From positions 1,131,501 through 1,195,500 of the forward strand of contig OZ022502.1 of NCBI GenBank assembly GCA_963989385.1: DNA of 64,000 bases, written 5' to 3'. Made by a program: the position numbers and the translations under genes. The DNA comes from Ctena decussata. Taxonomy: Eukaryota; Mollusca; Bivalvia; Lucinida; Lucinidae. The notes beneath the pieces are model-generated. The model made no database searches and had not been told where the DNA came from. It was given only the letters and a program-made list of their open reading frames with translations. This document shows positions 1-34,845 of the stretch, piece after piece (the stretch's first letter is position 1; every line of letters begins with the position of its first letter).

Positions 1-195
1 TTGACAAAGCATCGCTTAAATCGAACCCCCCAAAAAATCACTTATGTTCAGATTTTAAATATGATCAAGAGTTTAAAAGTAAAGAGGCAATTTTAAATGT
101 ATTAAATACCCATAGAATTGTGATTCAAAGATCAGCATTAGTTTAACCTTCAATCACGAGACAATGGTGCAGCTTCATTAAATGACTGCAGTTAC

Positions 196-25765
<25,570 letters not shown>

Positions 25766-26390
25766 CTGTGGATACAAAAAGGAACATTCTGTGAGTAACT
25801 GCATTACAATGCATCGTGAAACGCATCAGAAATATAGCAAACATGCACAAATCTCCTGTCTGTCTGTGGGAGGGTTGGTTACAATATATAATCGTATCAG
25901 TACATAGTGCCCAAAAATGAAAATAAACCACTTTGCAGTTTAGTATAAAAAAGGCGAGTCATAATGAGTCTCCTCATATAAATCTACACTGATTTCCTCT
26001 AGTCTCTGAATTTTCAGTAATATATAGCCTGGACACTTTTCCTGTTGCCTGTCATTTGGCGATTTTATGGGGAGCTAAAACGTTTGCTTTCGTGAAGAAA
26101 GATTTATAAACACTTATGTTTATTTATTCTCTAACTCAGTCATTTCAAAAACATATTGTGTTGGTACCATAATGATTATCATTTATTGTTACGATCCTTA
26201 ACTAGAAATTTGTTGTGCAATAGCTGTCTTGCAATATCGATTTTGCTCCTGATTTCTGTTGCTTTCCGATACCAAATATAGTTCCAGTATTTTAAAGCAC
26301 GCACAGTCTGGTCTATACATTCAGTGTATACATTATTGATATATCATATTATTTTAGCACAAAAAGACATAAAAAGACATTAATAATTAC

Positions 26391-26420
26391 CCATTGTAGC
26401 CGTGACAATAACGTCTCCAT
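26391..26420 (-). CDS. Candidate ABCC1 start exon (weak)
   Basis: The reading M-E-T-L-L-S-R-L-Q-W is followed by a GTAATT donor in phase 0 and would join exon 2 in frame. The human first exon also ends in Trp near the same place. It lacks the F-C motif common in MRP N-termini and the donor is only fair, so this is a guess that needs RNA evidence. Confidence 0.25.
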
Positions 26421-26849
26421 GAAGATACACTGTTGTGCAATCTGACCCGAATAATTTTCTCAATGAAAACTCTCCTCTTATATTGGCTCGCCATTTCATT
26501 CATACTGTGCAATACCAAGATAACTCTCAAGGTCACTAGTACTACAGTCAGGCTGATAAAGATTGTTTGTTGATTTGTAGTATTAAACTTTTTCACGCCA
26601 AAGTACCCCAAATTTGGGAACAACTTAGTAATAACTAAGCAACAACAACATGTGAACTAACTGAAGGGCAGTTTGTTAAGGGTCTACACTGCCATTCCGT
26701 CAGCAATGCTTTGACACACCGCAGGAAAGTAAAAGACTTTTTTATTATTATCATTATTTATAATTTAGTACGATGTCCAAATATTTAGGGTAATTATGGT
26801 TTTAATATTTGTGACTATATTTAACATCCTCATCTTCTCACTTTACCTG

Positions 26850-27049
26850 TACCGTATTTATTCGCCTATAAGACGGAGGACCCTCCTCCCTAAATATGTA
26901 AATCAAATCCTGCATAATTTAGCTAAAAGATGATTTTTTTCTCTTCCAAAACAATCCCAAAAATCTACATCCGTCTTATAAGACGGATCTAGATTTTTTG
27001 TTTTATTAGTAAGAGAAAAATACCGTTTTATAACCGAATAAATACGGTA
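26850..27049. mobile_element. 200-bp MITE with TACCGTATTTATTCG ends
   Basis: The left end TACCGTATTTATTCG and the right end CGAATAAATACGGTA are exact inverse complements (15 of 15). A TATAAGACGG motif follows on each side of the centre. The ends resemble the widespread ACCGTATTTxxTCG class of non-autonomous DNA transposons. It is non-coding, and any target duplication is unclear. Confidence 0.8.
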
Positions 27050-27289
27050 ACTTGATTGGTCACGTATTTTTACTACTATGCTGGTTCCCAGTGTCATGTA
27101 TTTGCTCTAAATATTGGGAAAACGTTTGTCCATTGTCCATTAACACTTAAAGCGCCAGAGACGAAAATAGCCGAACTCGCAAACAGTGTAGATCCTGATT
27201 AAGCGTGTCATAATGAGCCGCAACATCTAGATATACACCGTTTGCCTTCTTTAAAATAGTCTTTGAATTCTCAATATGGCATGCCTAGG

Positions 27290-27485
27290 ATCGATAAATG
27301 ACTTGCGATTTTACGTCATTTTTATCAGTACATCTATTTCAGTCATATCAGGACAATGCTGGGTGATAATGGAAGGCTGTGTGCAACGGAACCCCATTAC
27401 GATTGAAAAGCTTGCTACAGCGGGGCTCGAACCCAGGACCGCTAGATCAGCAGGCCAGCGCTTAACCTACTGAGAATCTGGGGCC
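27290..27485 (-). mobile_element. tRNA-derived SINE, family S1, copy
   Basis: Read on the minus strand it has a tRNA-like head with a B box (GGTTCGAGCCCC), then a body with TGCACACAGCCTTCCATTATCACC and ATATGACTGAAATA, then GATGTAAAATCGCAAGTCAT. The head is damaged at its 5' edge. Confidence 0.75.
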
Positions 27486-27499
27486 TCAACATAGCTAGG

Positions 27500-27594
27500 A
27501 CGAAACCTTTTTTTTTTTTTTATCTTTTTTTTTTTTTTTTTAATTTTGCTGACTTAACTTGTCGCTGTTTTTTTTTTTTTTTTTTTTTTTTGTT
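27500..27594. repeat. Poly-T tracts
   Basis: Three long T runs lie within about 95 bp. They are probably remnants of poly-A tails of retroposed sequence on the minus strand. Confidence 0.6.
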
Positions 27595-27989
27595 TTGCGC
27601 TTAAAGGCTTAAAACAAAAAGAAACGAGGATCCCTTTTTTGACTACTCCCCAGGAGCTTGTTCTGTTCGCTAAATTAATATGTCTGAATAAATAAGATGT
27701 GCAATATCCAGAACTAAAACATTTCCGGAATCGGAAAGAAGAAGAAAAAAAAGAATATATATTTGGGATAGAAGGTTTAGAGTTCTCTAAAGACTGGAGC
27801 AAGCCTCAGATTAAGTGGAGTTTTATTATTTATATATTTATTTTTATTATTTGTTTTTCCCCTATGCCCTTTCAAACATATTTAACTTTCATCAAAGCCT
27901 GTGCGGGGAAACTAGGGTGCAATTACATTATTATTTGTATGTCACAGTTGCATTGTTATTTGTATGTCACAGTTAGGATGACGCGATTT

Positions 27990-28190
27990 TACCTGGTTAG
28001 TACCTAGATGGGTGACCGGTTGCTTGACTTGGTGGACGACCCTGCAAACGTTACAGTCCTTTTTAACAGTATTTCAGTCATATCACGATGATGGGAGTAT
28101 GATAATGAAAGTCCGTATACAATGGAGCCCATTTACGGTTGAAAAAATGCGCTTTCAGCGGGAATCGAACCCAGGCTTCTTGGTCAGCAC
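27990..28190 (-). mobile_element. tRNA-derived SINE, family S1, diverged copy
   Basis: On the minus strand it carries GGTTCGATTCCCGC, then a body with CATTATCATACTCCC and ATATGACTGAAATACTG. Its termini are poorly preserved. Confidence 0.6.
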
Positions 28191-28499
28191 TTAGATCTAT
28201 TACTGTAAATATCAAGGCAGTAATACCTGAGCAAACATTGCAGGCCCTTATCTCCTAACTCTTATAAAGCAATCACACCAGGGCCTAGGCTATTTGCAAA
28301 CTGCTTCAGTAGCTCGGCTTTATCGTCCCACCAACACGTCATAGAACAAAGACGGGACCTGGTTTTAAAACCTCATCTAAAAACCGAAGAAGCGAGGGCC
28401 GCTTCGGGAAACACCTCGTGTTTAATAAGAGTACATGTATGTCGTACATGTAAGAAAATGACCATGGCAAGCGATGTTTTGACAATACTATATGAAGGA

Positions 28500-29150
28500 T
28501 AGGATTAATAAGTTCTGAATAGCTCGATTCTTTGGAAGCAAGAAATACACCAAAGAAATGAAAATTGCAGAGTCGGTTTAATTGAGTCTGTTCATGAACA
28601 GTAATGACATGTGCAACACTGGCTGAAACAGACTTCTAATTTGCCAGAGAGTATAGTAATTTGCACTATGATGATGTACGAGAGGTTTTACGGCTGTCAC
28701 ACAGCACAACACCAGCTGCAGTGAAGTAAGATGGAATACATCAAGGAAAACAAAATAGCAAAATCGATTTAACTGAGTCCAAAAATGACTAGTAGGAGCT
28801 CCGGTAGCTCAGTGGGTTAAGCGCTGGCCTACTGATCTAGTGAACCGGGTTCGAGCCCTGCTTGAGGGGTGAATCTTTCCTACCGTGAACGGGGTTCCAT
28901 TGCACACAGCCTTTCATTATCACCGTCCCATTGTCCTGATATAACTGAAATACTTTTGAACAGGATGTAAAATCGCAAGTCATCCATCCATCCATTTCAT
29001 GACCAGTAATGAAACGTGCAACACCGGCCACGCCCCCTACCACAAGCTTAAGCAGAACACTTTTTTTCCAAAATGACTCAAAATGAACTCAGTGATCCCA
29101 AAGGTGTAAAATCTACACCGTGCACCGTGCTGATGTACGGGGAAGCGTTT
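28500..29150 (+). repeat. Dispersed repeat (two units), split by a SINE
   Basis: Two successive copies (28500-28720 and 28731-29150) match the segment at 3340-3560 (GGAAGCAAGAAATACACC, CGCCCCCTACCACAAGCTTAAG, GCTGATGTACG). The second copy is interrupted by the SINE at 28795-28998. No coding potential is seen. Confidence 0.6.
28795..28998 (+). mobile_element. tRNA-derived SINE, family S1, with target duplication
   Basis: The head GGTAGCTCAGTGGG (A box) and GGTTCGAGCCC (B box) is followed by the S1 body and a CATCCATCCATCC tail. It is flanked by ATGACTAGTA (28785-28794) and ATGACCAGTA (28999-29008), a 10-bp target duplication with one change. It interrupts the dispersed repeat in which it sits. 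Confidence 0.85.
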
Positions 29151-29172
29151 TACGGCCGTGTTGTTAAGCCTT

Positions 29173-29330
29173 GAAATCTAGTCTAGTCTATCCCATAACA
29201 TTGCGAGATCGTTGGGGCACATTCCTGCAGGAATGCACAGGGACGGACTTTGCTAGCTCAGCTAGGGCAACTGAAGACAGGACTAGGTAGAAAGGGACTG
29301 TTGTACAGTCACCTGTGGTGCCTTTAAATC
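29173..29330. pseudogene. Rearranged RTE-like LINE 3' fragments
   Basis: The segment 29173-29218 is the minus-strand version of the LINE end at 62720-62785 (CTATCCCATAAC...). The segment 29245-29330 is a plus-strand piece from just upstream in the same family (GCTCAGCTAGGGCAACTGAAGACAGG). The two lie in opposite orientation, so this is a rearranged remnant. Confidence 0.6.
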
Positions 29331-29457
29331 GGAAAATGGCAATTTATGTCCCGACTTCAGTTTGCTTTGACAATATGGTATTTGGATGTTGATTTTGGTA
29401 ATGAACACTGTGACATCAGCCTCGCCTTCCCTCTCTGAAATCATACTGACTCCTGAT

Positions 29458-29660
29458 GAATGGATGGATGACTTGCAATTTTACATCCTTTTCAACAGTA
29501 TTTCAGTTAATATCAGGATGATGGGATGATGATTATGAAAGGCTGTGTGCAATGGAACCCTGTTTACGGTAGGAAAGATTCTTGCCCTAAGCGGGGCTCG
29601 AACCCGGTCCACTAGATCAGTAGGCCAGCACTTAACCCACTGAGCTACCGGGGCTCCTAC
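29458..29660 (-). mobile_element. tRNA-derived SINE, family S1, intact with 14-bp target duplication
   Basis: Perfect 14-bp direct repeats TACTGACTCCTGAT flank it (29444-29457 and 29661-29674). On the minus strand the order is GGAGCCCCGGTAGCTCAGTGGG head, GGTTCGAGCCCC B box, body, and CATCCATCCATTC tail. This is the reference copy for S1 in the window. Confidence 0.92.
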
Positions 29661-29764
29661 TACTGACTCCTGATATTTCCATAGGTCAGTAACAAACCAC
29701 CTAATTGATGGTTGTCATTTTTTTTCAAAAATATGTCAGTGTGATTTAACTAAAGAAACCAATT

Positions 29765-29987
29765 GAGCTGTGACATGAGAAAACCAACAAAGTGGTTGTG
29801 CGCGGAGCACAGACTCAGATCAGCCTGGGCATCTGCTAAGTCTGACCAGAGTCTTTGCTGTCCACATGAAGCTAGCTTAGACCCTTAGCTAGCCCCTTTA
29901 TGCACAGCCAAGACTCTCATCAGATTGGGCGGATGCCCAGACTGATCTGAGCGCACAATCACTGTTTGTTTTCTCGTGTCGGGGCTC
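29765..29987 (+). mobile_element. Foldback MITE, family FB-1, copy 6
   Basis: This is a copy of the element at 1532-1767 with changed tips (GAGCTGTGAC / GGGGCTC) and a small deletion in the right arm. Confidence 0.8.
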
Positions 29988-30173
29988 AATTAGAATTGGT
30001 GTGGTGAATAACAGCATTGCAGTTTTACATCTAAGTGTCTATGAAAATCAAGAGATACTTGTACAAAGACAAAGACAGATGGACATGCAGTTGCACCAAA
30101 ATTGAAAGCAAACAGACCAGACACAGAATAAAACTGGATGTCTCTGCCTGGTAATAAATAAATTTCCTCACTT

Positions 30174-30215
30174 TAGGAGTTTTTGCCTGGAGTATGTTCA
30201 AGGCTTTCTTGGACT
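30174..30215 (-). CDS. Orphan small exon B, unidentified gene
   Basis: On the minus strand a good acceptor (GTTTTTCTCAG) precedes 42 bases that are open in one phase only (S-K-K-A-L-N-I-L-Q-A-K-T-P-K), ending at GTGAGG. That phase is compatible with the orphan exon at 34289-34351. I do not recognise the protein. It may belong to an unidentified gene between VBP1 and ABCC1. Confidence 0.35.
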
Positions 30216-30389
30216 GAGAAAAACAAAGACAAGCATATCATGGTTTTTAAGTTTTAATACAAAATGATCACTTTCATATCAGAATCTGAGAGTTTGAACT
30301 ACCAGTTTATATGGATAAAAGAATATTACGGAATTACATGAACAGTATTTTTGCTCATTATTGTGAAAACATTTTCTTGATAAAATTAT

Positions 30390-30613
30390 GAGCCGTGACA
30401 CGACAAAACCAACAAAGTAGCTGTGCACCCAGCGCAGACTCAGATCAGACTGGGCAGATCAGAGTCTTCGCAGTCCGCATGGAAGTAGCTTAAACCCCTA
30501 GCTAGCCTTTAAGCACTTAGGGAAGAGTCTAATCAAACCAGGCAGATGCCCAGGCTAATCTGAGTCTGCACTTTGTGCACAACCGCTGTGTTGGCTTTCT
30601 CGTGTTGCGGCTC
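30390..30613 (+). mobile_element. Foldback MITE, family FB-1, copy 7
   Basis: The copy has GAGCCGTGACACGAC and TTGCGGCTC ends and a short deletion in the left arm after the CAGATCAGACTGGGC block. Confidence 0.8.
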
Positions 30614-30618
30614 TAATA

Positions 30619-30672
30619 AGTTGTGACCCTCTTTAGAACTGTCTCTGCCTCACTGAGACAGTTCAAAAGAGG
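30619..30672. repeat. Short palindrome
   Basis: GACCCTCTTTAGAACTGTCTC and GAGACAGTTCAAAAGAGGGTC are inverted complements around CTGCCTCACT. It lies just next to FB-1 copy 7. Confidence 0.65.
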
Positions 30673-31140
30673 GTCCTGTGTTTTATTTAAATACTGTGCC
30701 CCCTATAAATATCAGAAACATTTTATGACAAAGTTCTTATGAAGGGTCACTGAACATATTTTAGCTATGAATGATCAGAATAATTTTGTCCAAATAAATC
30801 TAGGTACATGTACACACTATACAGTTACCATTGTGCAGGTCAGTATGACAATTCCACGCTTCTGTCTTCAATCTAAGACACTCAAAAGTTGGTTTAAACA
30901 ATATTTCTATACGGTACATATACTCAGGAGCTTATAAATTCTCTCACAGGGCTATCAGCTAGGACACAGGATAATCTTATGAAGGATGCAATTCGATTGG
31001 CATTTGCCAGCATTTATGTTGTCTGTTTATTTAATGAACAGTGTCATGGGAATTTGAATGTTAACAGATATGACCATCACCAGTCACAATGCAATCAATA
31101 CCAGCTTAATTACTGGACTGACACAAAATGTATACAAATT

Positions 31141-31330
31141 CAGAGCTCTAGATAAGAGGTAGTATTTGGTGATAATTAAGGATAATTTTTCTTATTTTTG
31201 CGTAAAAACATATGTTGTGTCCTCTTGACAAGACGGTTCAGATGAGGTGTCACAACATATGGTTTCAATGAGAAATGAGAAAAATTATCCCTTAATTATC
31301 ATCAAATATCCCTCTTATCTAGAGCTCTGA
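31141..31330. mobile_element. 190-bp foldback MITE with CAGAGCTCTAGATAAGAGG ends
   Basis: The left arm (about 31141-31220) and the right arm (about 31247-31330) are near-exact inverse complements. Shared blocks include GATAATTAAGGATAATTTTTC and ACATATGTTGTG. Only about 25 bp separate the arms. No coding capacity. Confidence 0.8.
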
Positions 31331-31402
31331 AAATAGAGTTCTAAATTAGATTAGCATGATTTATATATTCTGTCAGCACTGACCAGATGTGTTTATAACA
31401 TA

Positions 31403-31836
31403 CAGTCAACTCTCAATATCTCCAACACTGACATCTCAAAGCATTTTCCAATGTCAAAAAATATTGTTTGACACAATGCTTATTTGAGCCGTGACACGAC
31501 AAAACCAACAAAGAGGCATGTGTGCCCAGCAAGACTCAGATCAGCCTGGGCATCAGCCCAGTCTGACCAGAGTTTTTGTTGTCTGCATGGAGGTAGCTTA
31601 GACCCTTTGCAACCCTTTAAGCACCTAGCGAAAACTCTGCTCAGATTTGAGTCTCACTGGGCGCACGTGCCACTTTGTTGGGTTTTTTTATGTCGTGGCT
31701 CATTTCTGTTTGCACTTAAAGTCACATTATCTCAAAATACTAATATCTCAAAATAAATTTTCTGGAACCAGAAAATTTACTTTGAGATATCAGTAGGTTG
31801 AGATTAACTTCGACTTCAAGTTAAGGAGAGTTGTCT
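31403..31836. mobile_element. Pogo/Tigger-like MITE containing FB-1 copy 8
   Basis: The left end AGTCAACTCTC (with ATCTCAAAG inside) and the right end GAGAGTTGTCT are inverted, each adjoining TA. The internal body has several ATCTCAAA motifs. FB-1 copy 8 is nested within it. The superfamily is inferred from TA-flanked ends of this style. Confidence 0.5.
31486..31701 (+). mobile_element. Foldback MITE, family FB-1, copy 8
   Basis: GAGCCGTGACACGAC to GTCGTGGCTC, somewhat shortened in the right arm, inserted inside the TA-flanked element at 31403-31836. Confidence 0.8.
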
Positions 31837-32562
31837 ATATCTAAATGTATACCAGCAGTTGATTTATCACACAGGAATTATGCATTGATAGTAATATTGT
31901 TTTATAGGAGAATCTCTTTAATAAGCTCCATTGCTGCAATAAACATACATATACAAAGCAGAGAAATTTCACATCTTTGTGTACTCTACATGCAGAAGAG
32001 AATTTTAACAAAAGTCTTTACATGCCAAAATAATATCATATTGATCCTATTAAACAAATCTTAAGAAGAATGGGGAGGTTATTTAGAGCCTGAATAGTAA
32101 AAAAAAATTGCCATTTGCTAAAAAGCTTTCAATGACCAGTATTAAGTGATTTTGACATGCAAGAATAACGGGGAAAACAGCTGACAGTTCCATGAAAAAA
32201 ATATGTTCCTTCTGGTCCATGGTAAACTCCTCCTGGCCCATGATCAGGTGAACATAAGACCACATATGATTTATAATACTGAGAATTTTATACCTGGAAT
32301 TTTGCAATCTGAGCACAACAATATAATTATAACATTAGTTTCAAAACAGAGGGAAGGTTTTTCATTTGTTTGGGGAGTTTTATTAGATTAACACAGTATC
32401 TCAAAAGGAATCTTAACAAATTGAAAAATTGTAAAATCAAGCGAGTGAAATATACAAAACTTGTGGTTAAATGTTACAACATGAGGCTATTTATCAGCCT
32501 AAAACAGTTTTATTTTCAATATTTGTAATAAAGTATTCACAGTCCCTTATAATATTATGTTA

Positions 32563-32693
32563 TTAATTAAGTGATTTCGTATTGGCCCAGTTACAGGTCC
32601 AAGGTTAGCTGTCTTGGCCCGAGGCCGAAGGCCGAGGGCCAATACAGCTGACCGAGGACCTGTAACTGGACCAATACGAAATCACTTGATTAA
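32563..32693. repeat. Inverted repeat with ~38-bp arms
   Basis: TTAATTAAGTGATTTCGTATTGG...TTACAGGTCC is answered by GGACCTGTAAC...CCAATACGAAATCACTTGATTAA. The ~55-bp loop is GC-rich (GGCCCGAGGCCGAAGGCCGAGGGCC). The flank to about 33290 (another TTAGTTAATTAATA) may belong to the same element. Confidence 0.75.
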
Positions 32694-33562
32694 TGACATT
32701 TTTATTAATTAACTTTTAGCTGACGGCCAATACCGTCACAGTTATTCGACCTTGTGAGGGCCTCAGTATAAGGCGCCTTAATATGAGGAAACTCTTTTCC
32801 CTGTTTTCTCAAAACAAAAACGCCCATATCTCTGCTCACAGACAAAATAAACATATGTTGTGGGTATTCATTTTCTTAGTTAGAACACAAGGAATAATTT
32901 GGTACACATTTCATTTTGATCTGTTAGAATTTTTGGTTAGCATCTCTGGACTTGCAAACTTGAGTGGGTGGGGTACCTTGACAGGCCTTGTGCAGTCGAA
33001 TGACTGTTAACGTCCGAAACTGAAGCACTTCCATCCTCTTCTTGTTCGGCCGCCGCCATTGATGTTTACAGGAGAGCGCCCTCGCGTGACCAGAATGTTA
33101 ACCAATCGGATGCGTGGATTTCCGTATAGGTCGAAGGTTTTAATCAATATGACACGAGGTCAACCGTATAGGTAGGAGGTCAAGCTGTATTAAGCGGAGG
33201 TCATACTGTATGAAACAAGAAACGTGACCAGTATGATACAGACCGATTTCCCAGTAAAAGTGCTATATATTACTTAGTTAATTAATAATGATGCATAATC
33301 TGGGTTAAAAAAAAGAAGGCGGCGAGCAAATGAATCATTGCTGAAGCAATGCCTGTACATACATGTAATTTCAAATGCTGTAAATATATGGTAATGCACT
33401 GCTGCCTGGAATGGTCCATAAATAATACCAAAGCCATGCCAGGTAAACACACAAATCCATTCCTACCTAAAAATTATAAATTCAAGTTTCGTCAAATAAT
33501 TTGCCAAAATATAATAAAGGTATCCAACTCACAACTCTGTAAAGCATATTTACACACATTTT

Positions 33563-33680
33563 AGCTTTAGGGTAAAAGAACTAATGGAACTATCACAAAA
33601 CTCCTGAAAAAGGCCACACCAAAATTTTGGTGTGGCCACTCTCTGGAGTTTTGTGCATCAGTTTATCTTTTACAAAGCTG
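33563..33680. mobile_element. Foldback MITE, ~118 bp, centre AAAATTTT
   Basis: AGCTTTAGGGTAAAAG...CACAAAACTCC...GGCCACACCAAAA is mirrored by TTTTGGTGTGGCC...GGAGTTTTGTG...CTTTTACAAAGCT. The arms are almost fully paired with no loop. Confidence 0.8.
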
Positions 33681-33879
33681 AAAATGTACTAATTTGGCTT
33701 AGATAAACAGTCAAATAGCATTGATATATTTTGCCTACTCATTTACAGAAGCTCTAACATTTAATTTCCAGGTGGGAAAGGAAAGGAGTGTTTATCAGGC
33801 ATGAAAGCATTCTTCAACCAACAAAGCTCTGGGGTAATTTGAGCTTTAGATAAGGTAAAGATTCAAAAACATTTAACTG

Positions 33880-34045
33880 ACCCACGTCATGTAACTTCCA
33901 ACAACGTGGCAATTTTGTCATGTGATTGTCAGAAACCTTGACTCCATGGCTTGAGTTACTTCCATAGATGGCTGCACATGTGCAGTCTGATCAGAGCCTT
34001 TGCTTGTCATCAATGCCACATTGTTGGAAATCACATGATGTGGCT
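33880..34045. repeat. Foldback repeat, family FB-2, copy 2
   Basis: It is related to 20784-20974. The outer ends are ACCCACGTCATGTAAC / ATCACATGATGTGGCT, with inverted TTCCAACAACGTGGCA / TGCCACATTGTTGGAA blocks. Confidence 0.7.
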
Positions 34046-34288
34046 CTCTTATGTTGTTGTCCCTCGAAATGTTTCCATGAAGCAGTCTTGATGAGGGATC
34101 ACAACATGTTTTTATCAAGTTATGAAGAAATATACATTGGAAACTCTAGAATTATCATCTAACCCACCCTTAACTGCAGCTCTAGGCAGTCAGCTTAACT
34201 GCCTTAAGGTGAACAAATAAAACACTCTCAAGGGATTTTTGCTTCTCTCCTCAGTTGTGGTAAACTCCAAAAGGAAAGAATTTGCTCA

Positions 34289-34351
34289 CCAAGAGGCAGG
34301 AAGCAAAGTCTCTCCTTAAAGAGTAGGTCTCATTTAGAGTGGCTACATCAT
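34289..34351 (-). CDS. Orphan small exon A, unidentified gene
   Basis: On the minus strand a convincing acceptor (TGTTTGTTTCCCAG) precedes a 63-bp segment open in one phase only (D-D-V-A-T-L-N-E-T-Y-S-L-R-R-D-F-A-S-C-L-L), followed by the GTGAGC donor. It lies downstream of the VBP1 stop codon and joins in phase with the exon at 30174-30215. It could be part of an unknown gene or, less likely, an alternative VBP1 3' exon, because exon 5 also has a phase-0 GAA|GTTAGT donor. Confidence 0.38.
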
Positions 34352-34555
34352 CCTGGGAAACAAACAGTAAGTCACAAAAGCTGTTTCCCTTTGCAAAAAT
34401 GGCAGGAAAACATGTAGGTATTGCCATACACCTTAAAGCTTTTTTATGCCAACTTAGGTTACTCAGCTAAGCTCTTGAGTCAGTAGCACTCAGTACTGTG
34501 TATGTCTTTACATGTTTCTTGTTTATCCTTTAATTGCGAATGGCAGTTCTGGGTT

Positions 34556-34692
34556 TGAGGTCATAAAACTTTACAATAATCTCAAACTCAAAATAAAGCA
34601 CACTGATTGGCAGCTTCCGAGCATGTGCTCGGAAGCAGCCAATCAGTGTACTTTATTTTGAGTTTGAGATTATACTCAAATTTTATAACCTC
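34556..34692. mobile_element. Foldback MITE with GAGGTTATAAAA-type ends, copy 1
   Basis: The whole 137 bp is one palindrome. GAGGTCATAAAAC...AATCTCAAACTCAAAATAAAG...CTTCCGAGCATG is mirrored on the right, ending TTTTATAACCTC. Confidence 0.85.
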
Positions 34693-34783
34693 GGACCCTG
34701 TAGTTACAGATCATTTGGTAATTCAATATCTCTCTCAGTCAGAACACAACACAATGTGACCAGTGATGAATTAATTAATTATG

Positions 34784-34845
34784 CTAAGACTTCCCTTGTT
34801 CTGCTTGCCGCCGTTTAACATCCCAGTTATACACTCTCGCCATAT
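34784..34845 (-). CDS. VBP1: VBP1 exon 6 (last, with stop)
   Basis: The acceptor is AAATGTGTAG. Two bases complete Asn, and then M-A-R-V-Y-N-W-D-V-K-R-R-Q-A-E-Q-G-K-S and TAG follow. This is the basic C-terminus after the second coiled-coil helix. Confidence 0.95.

Noticed and set aside
28800..28870. tRNA gene (A and B boxes present)
   Set aside because: The sequence cannot fold into a full tRNA, continues into a shared SINE body with a CATCC tail, and is repeated in the window with target duplications. The same applies to 29600, 48840, 49130, 53800 and 58170.
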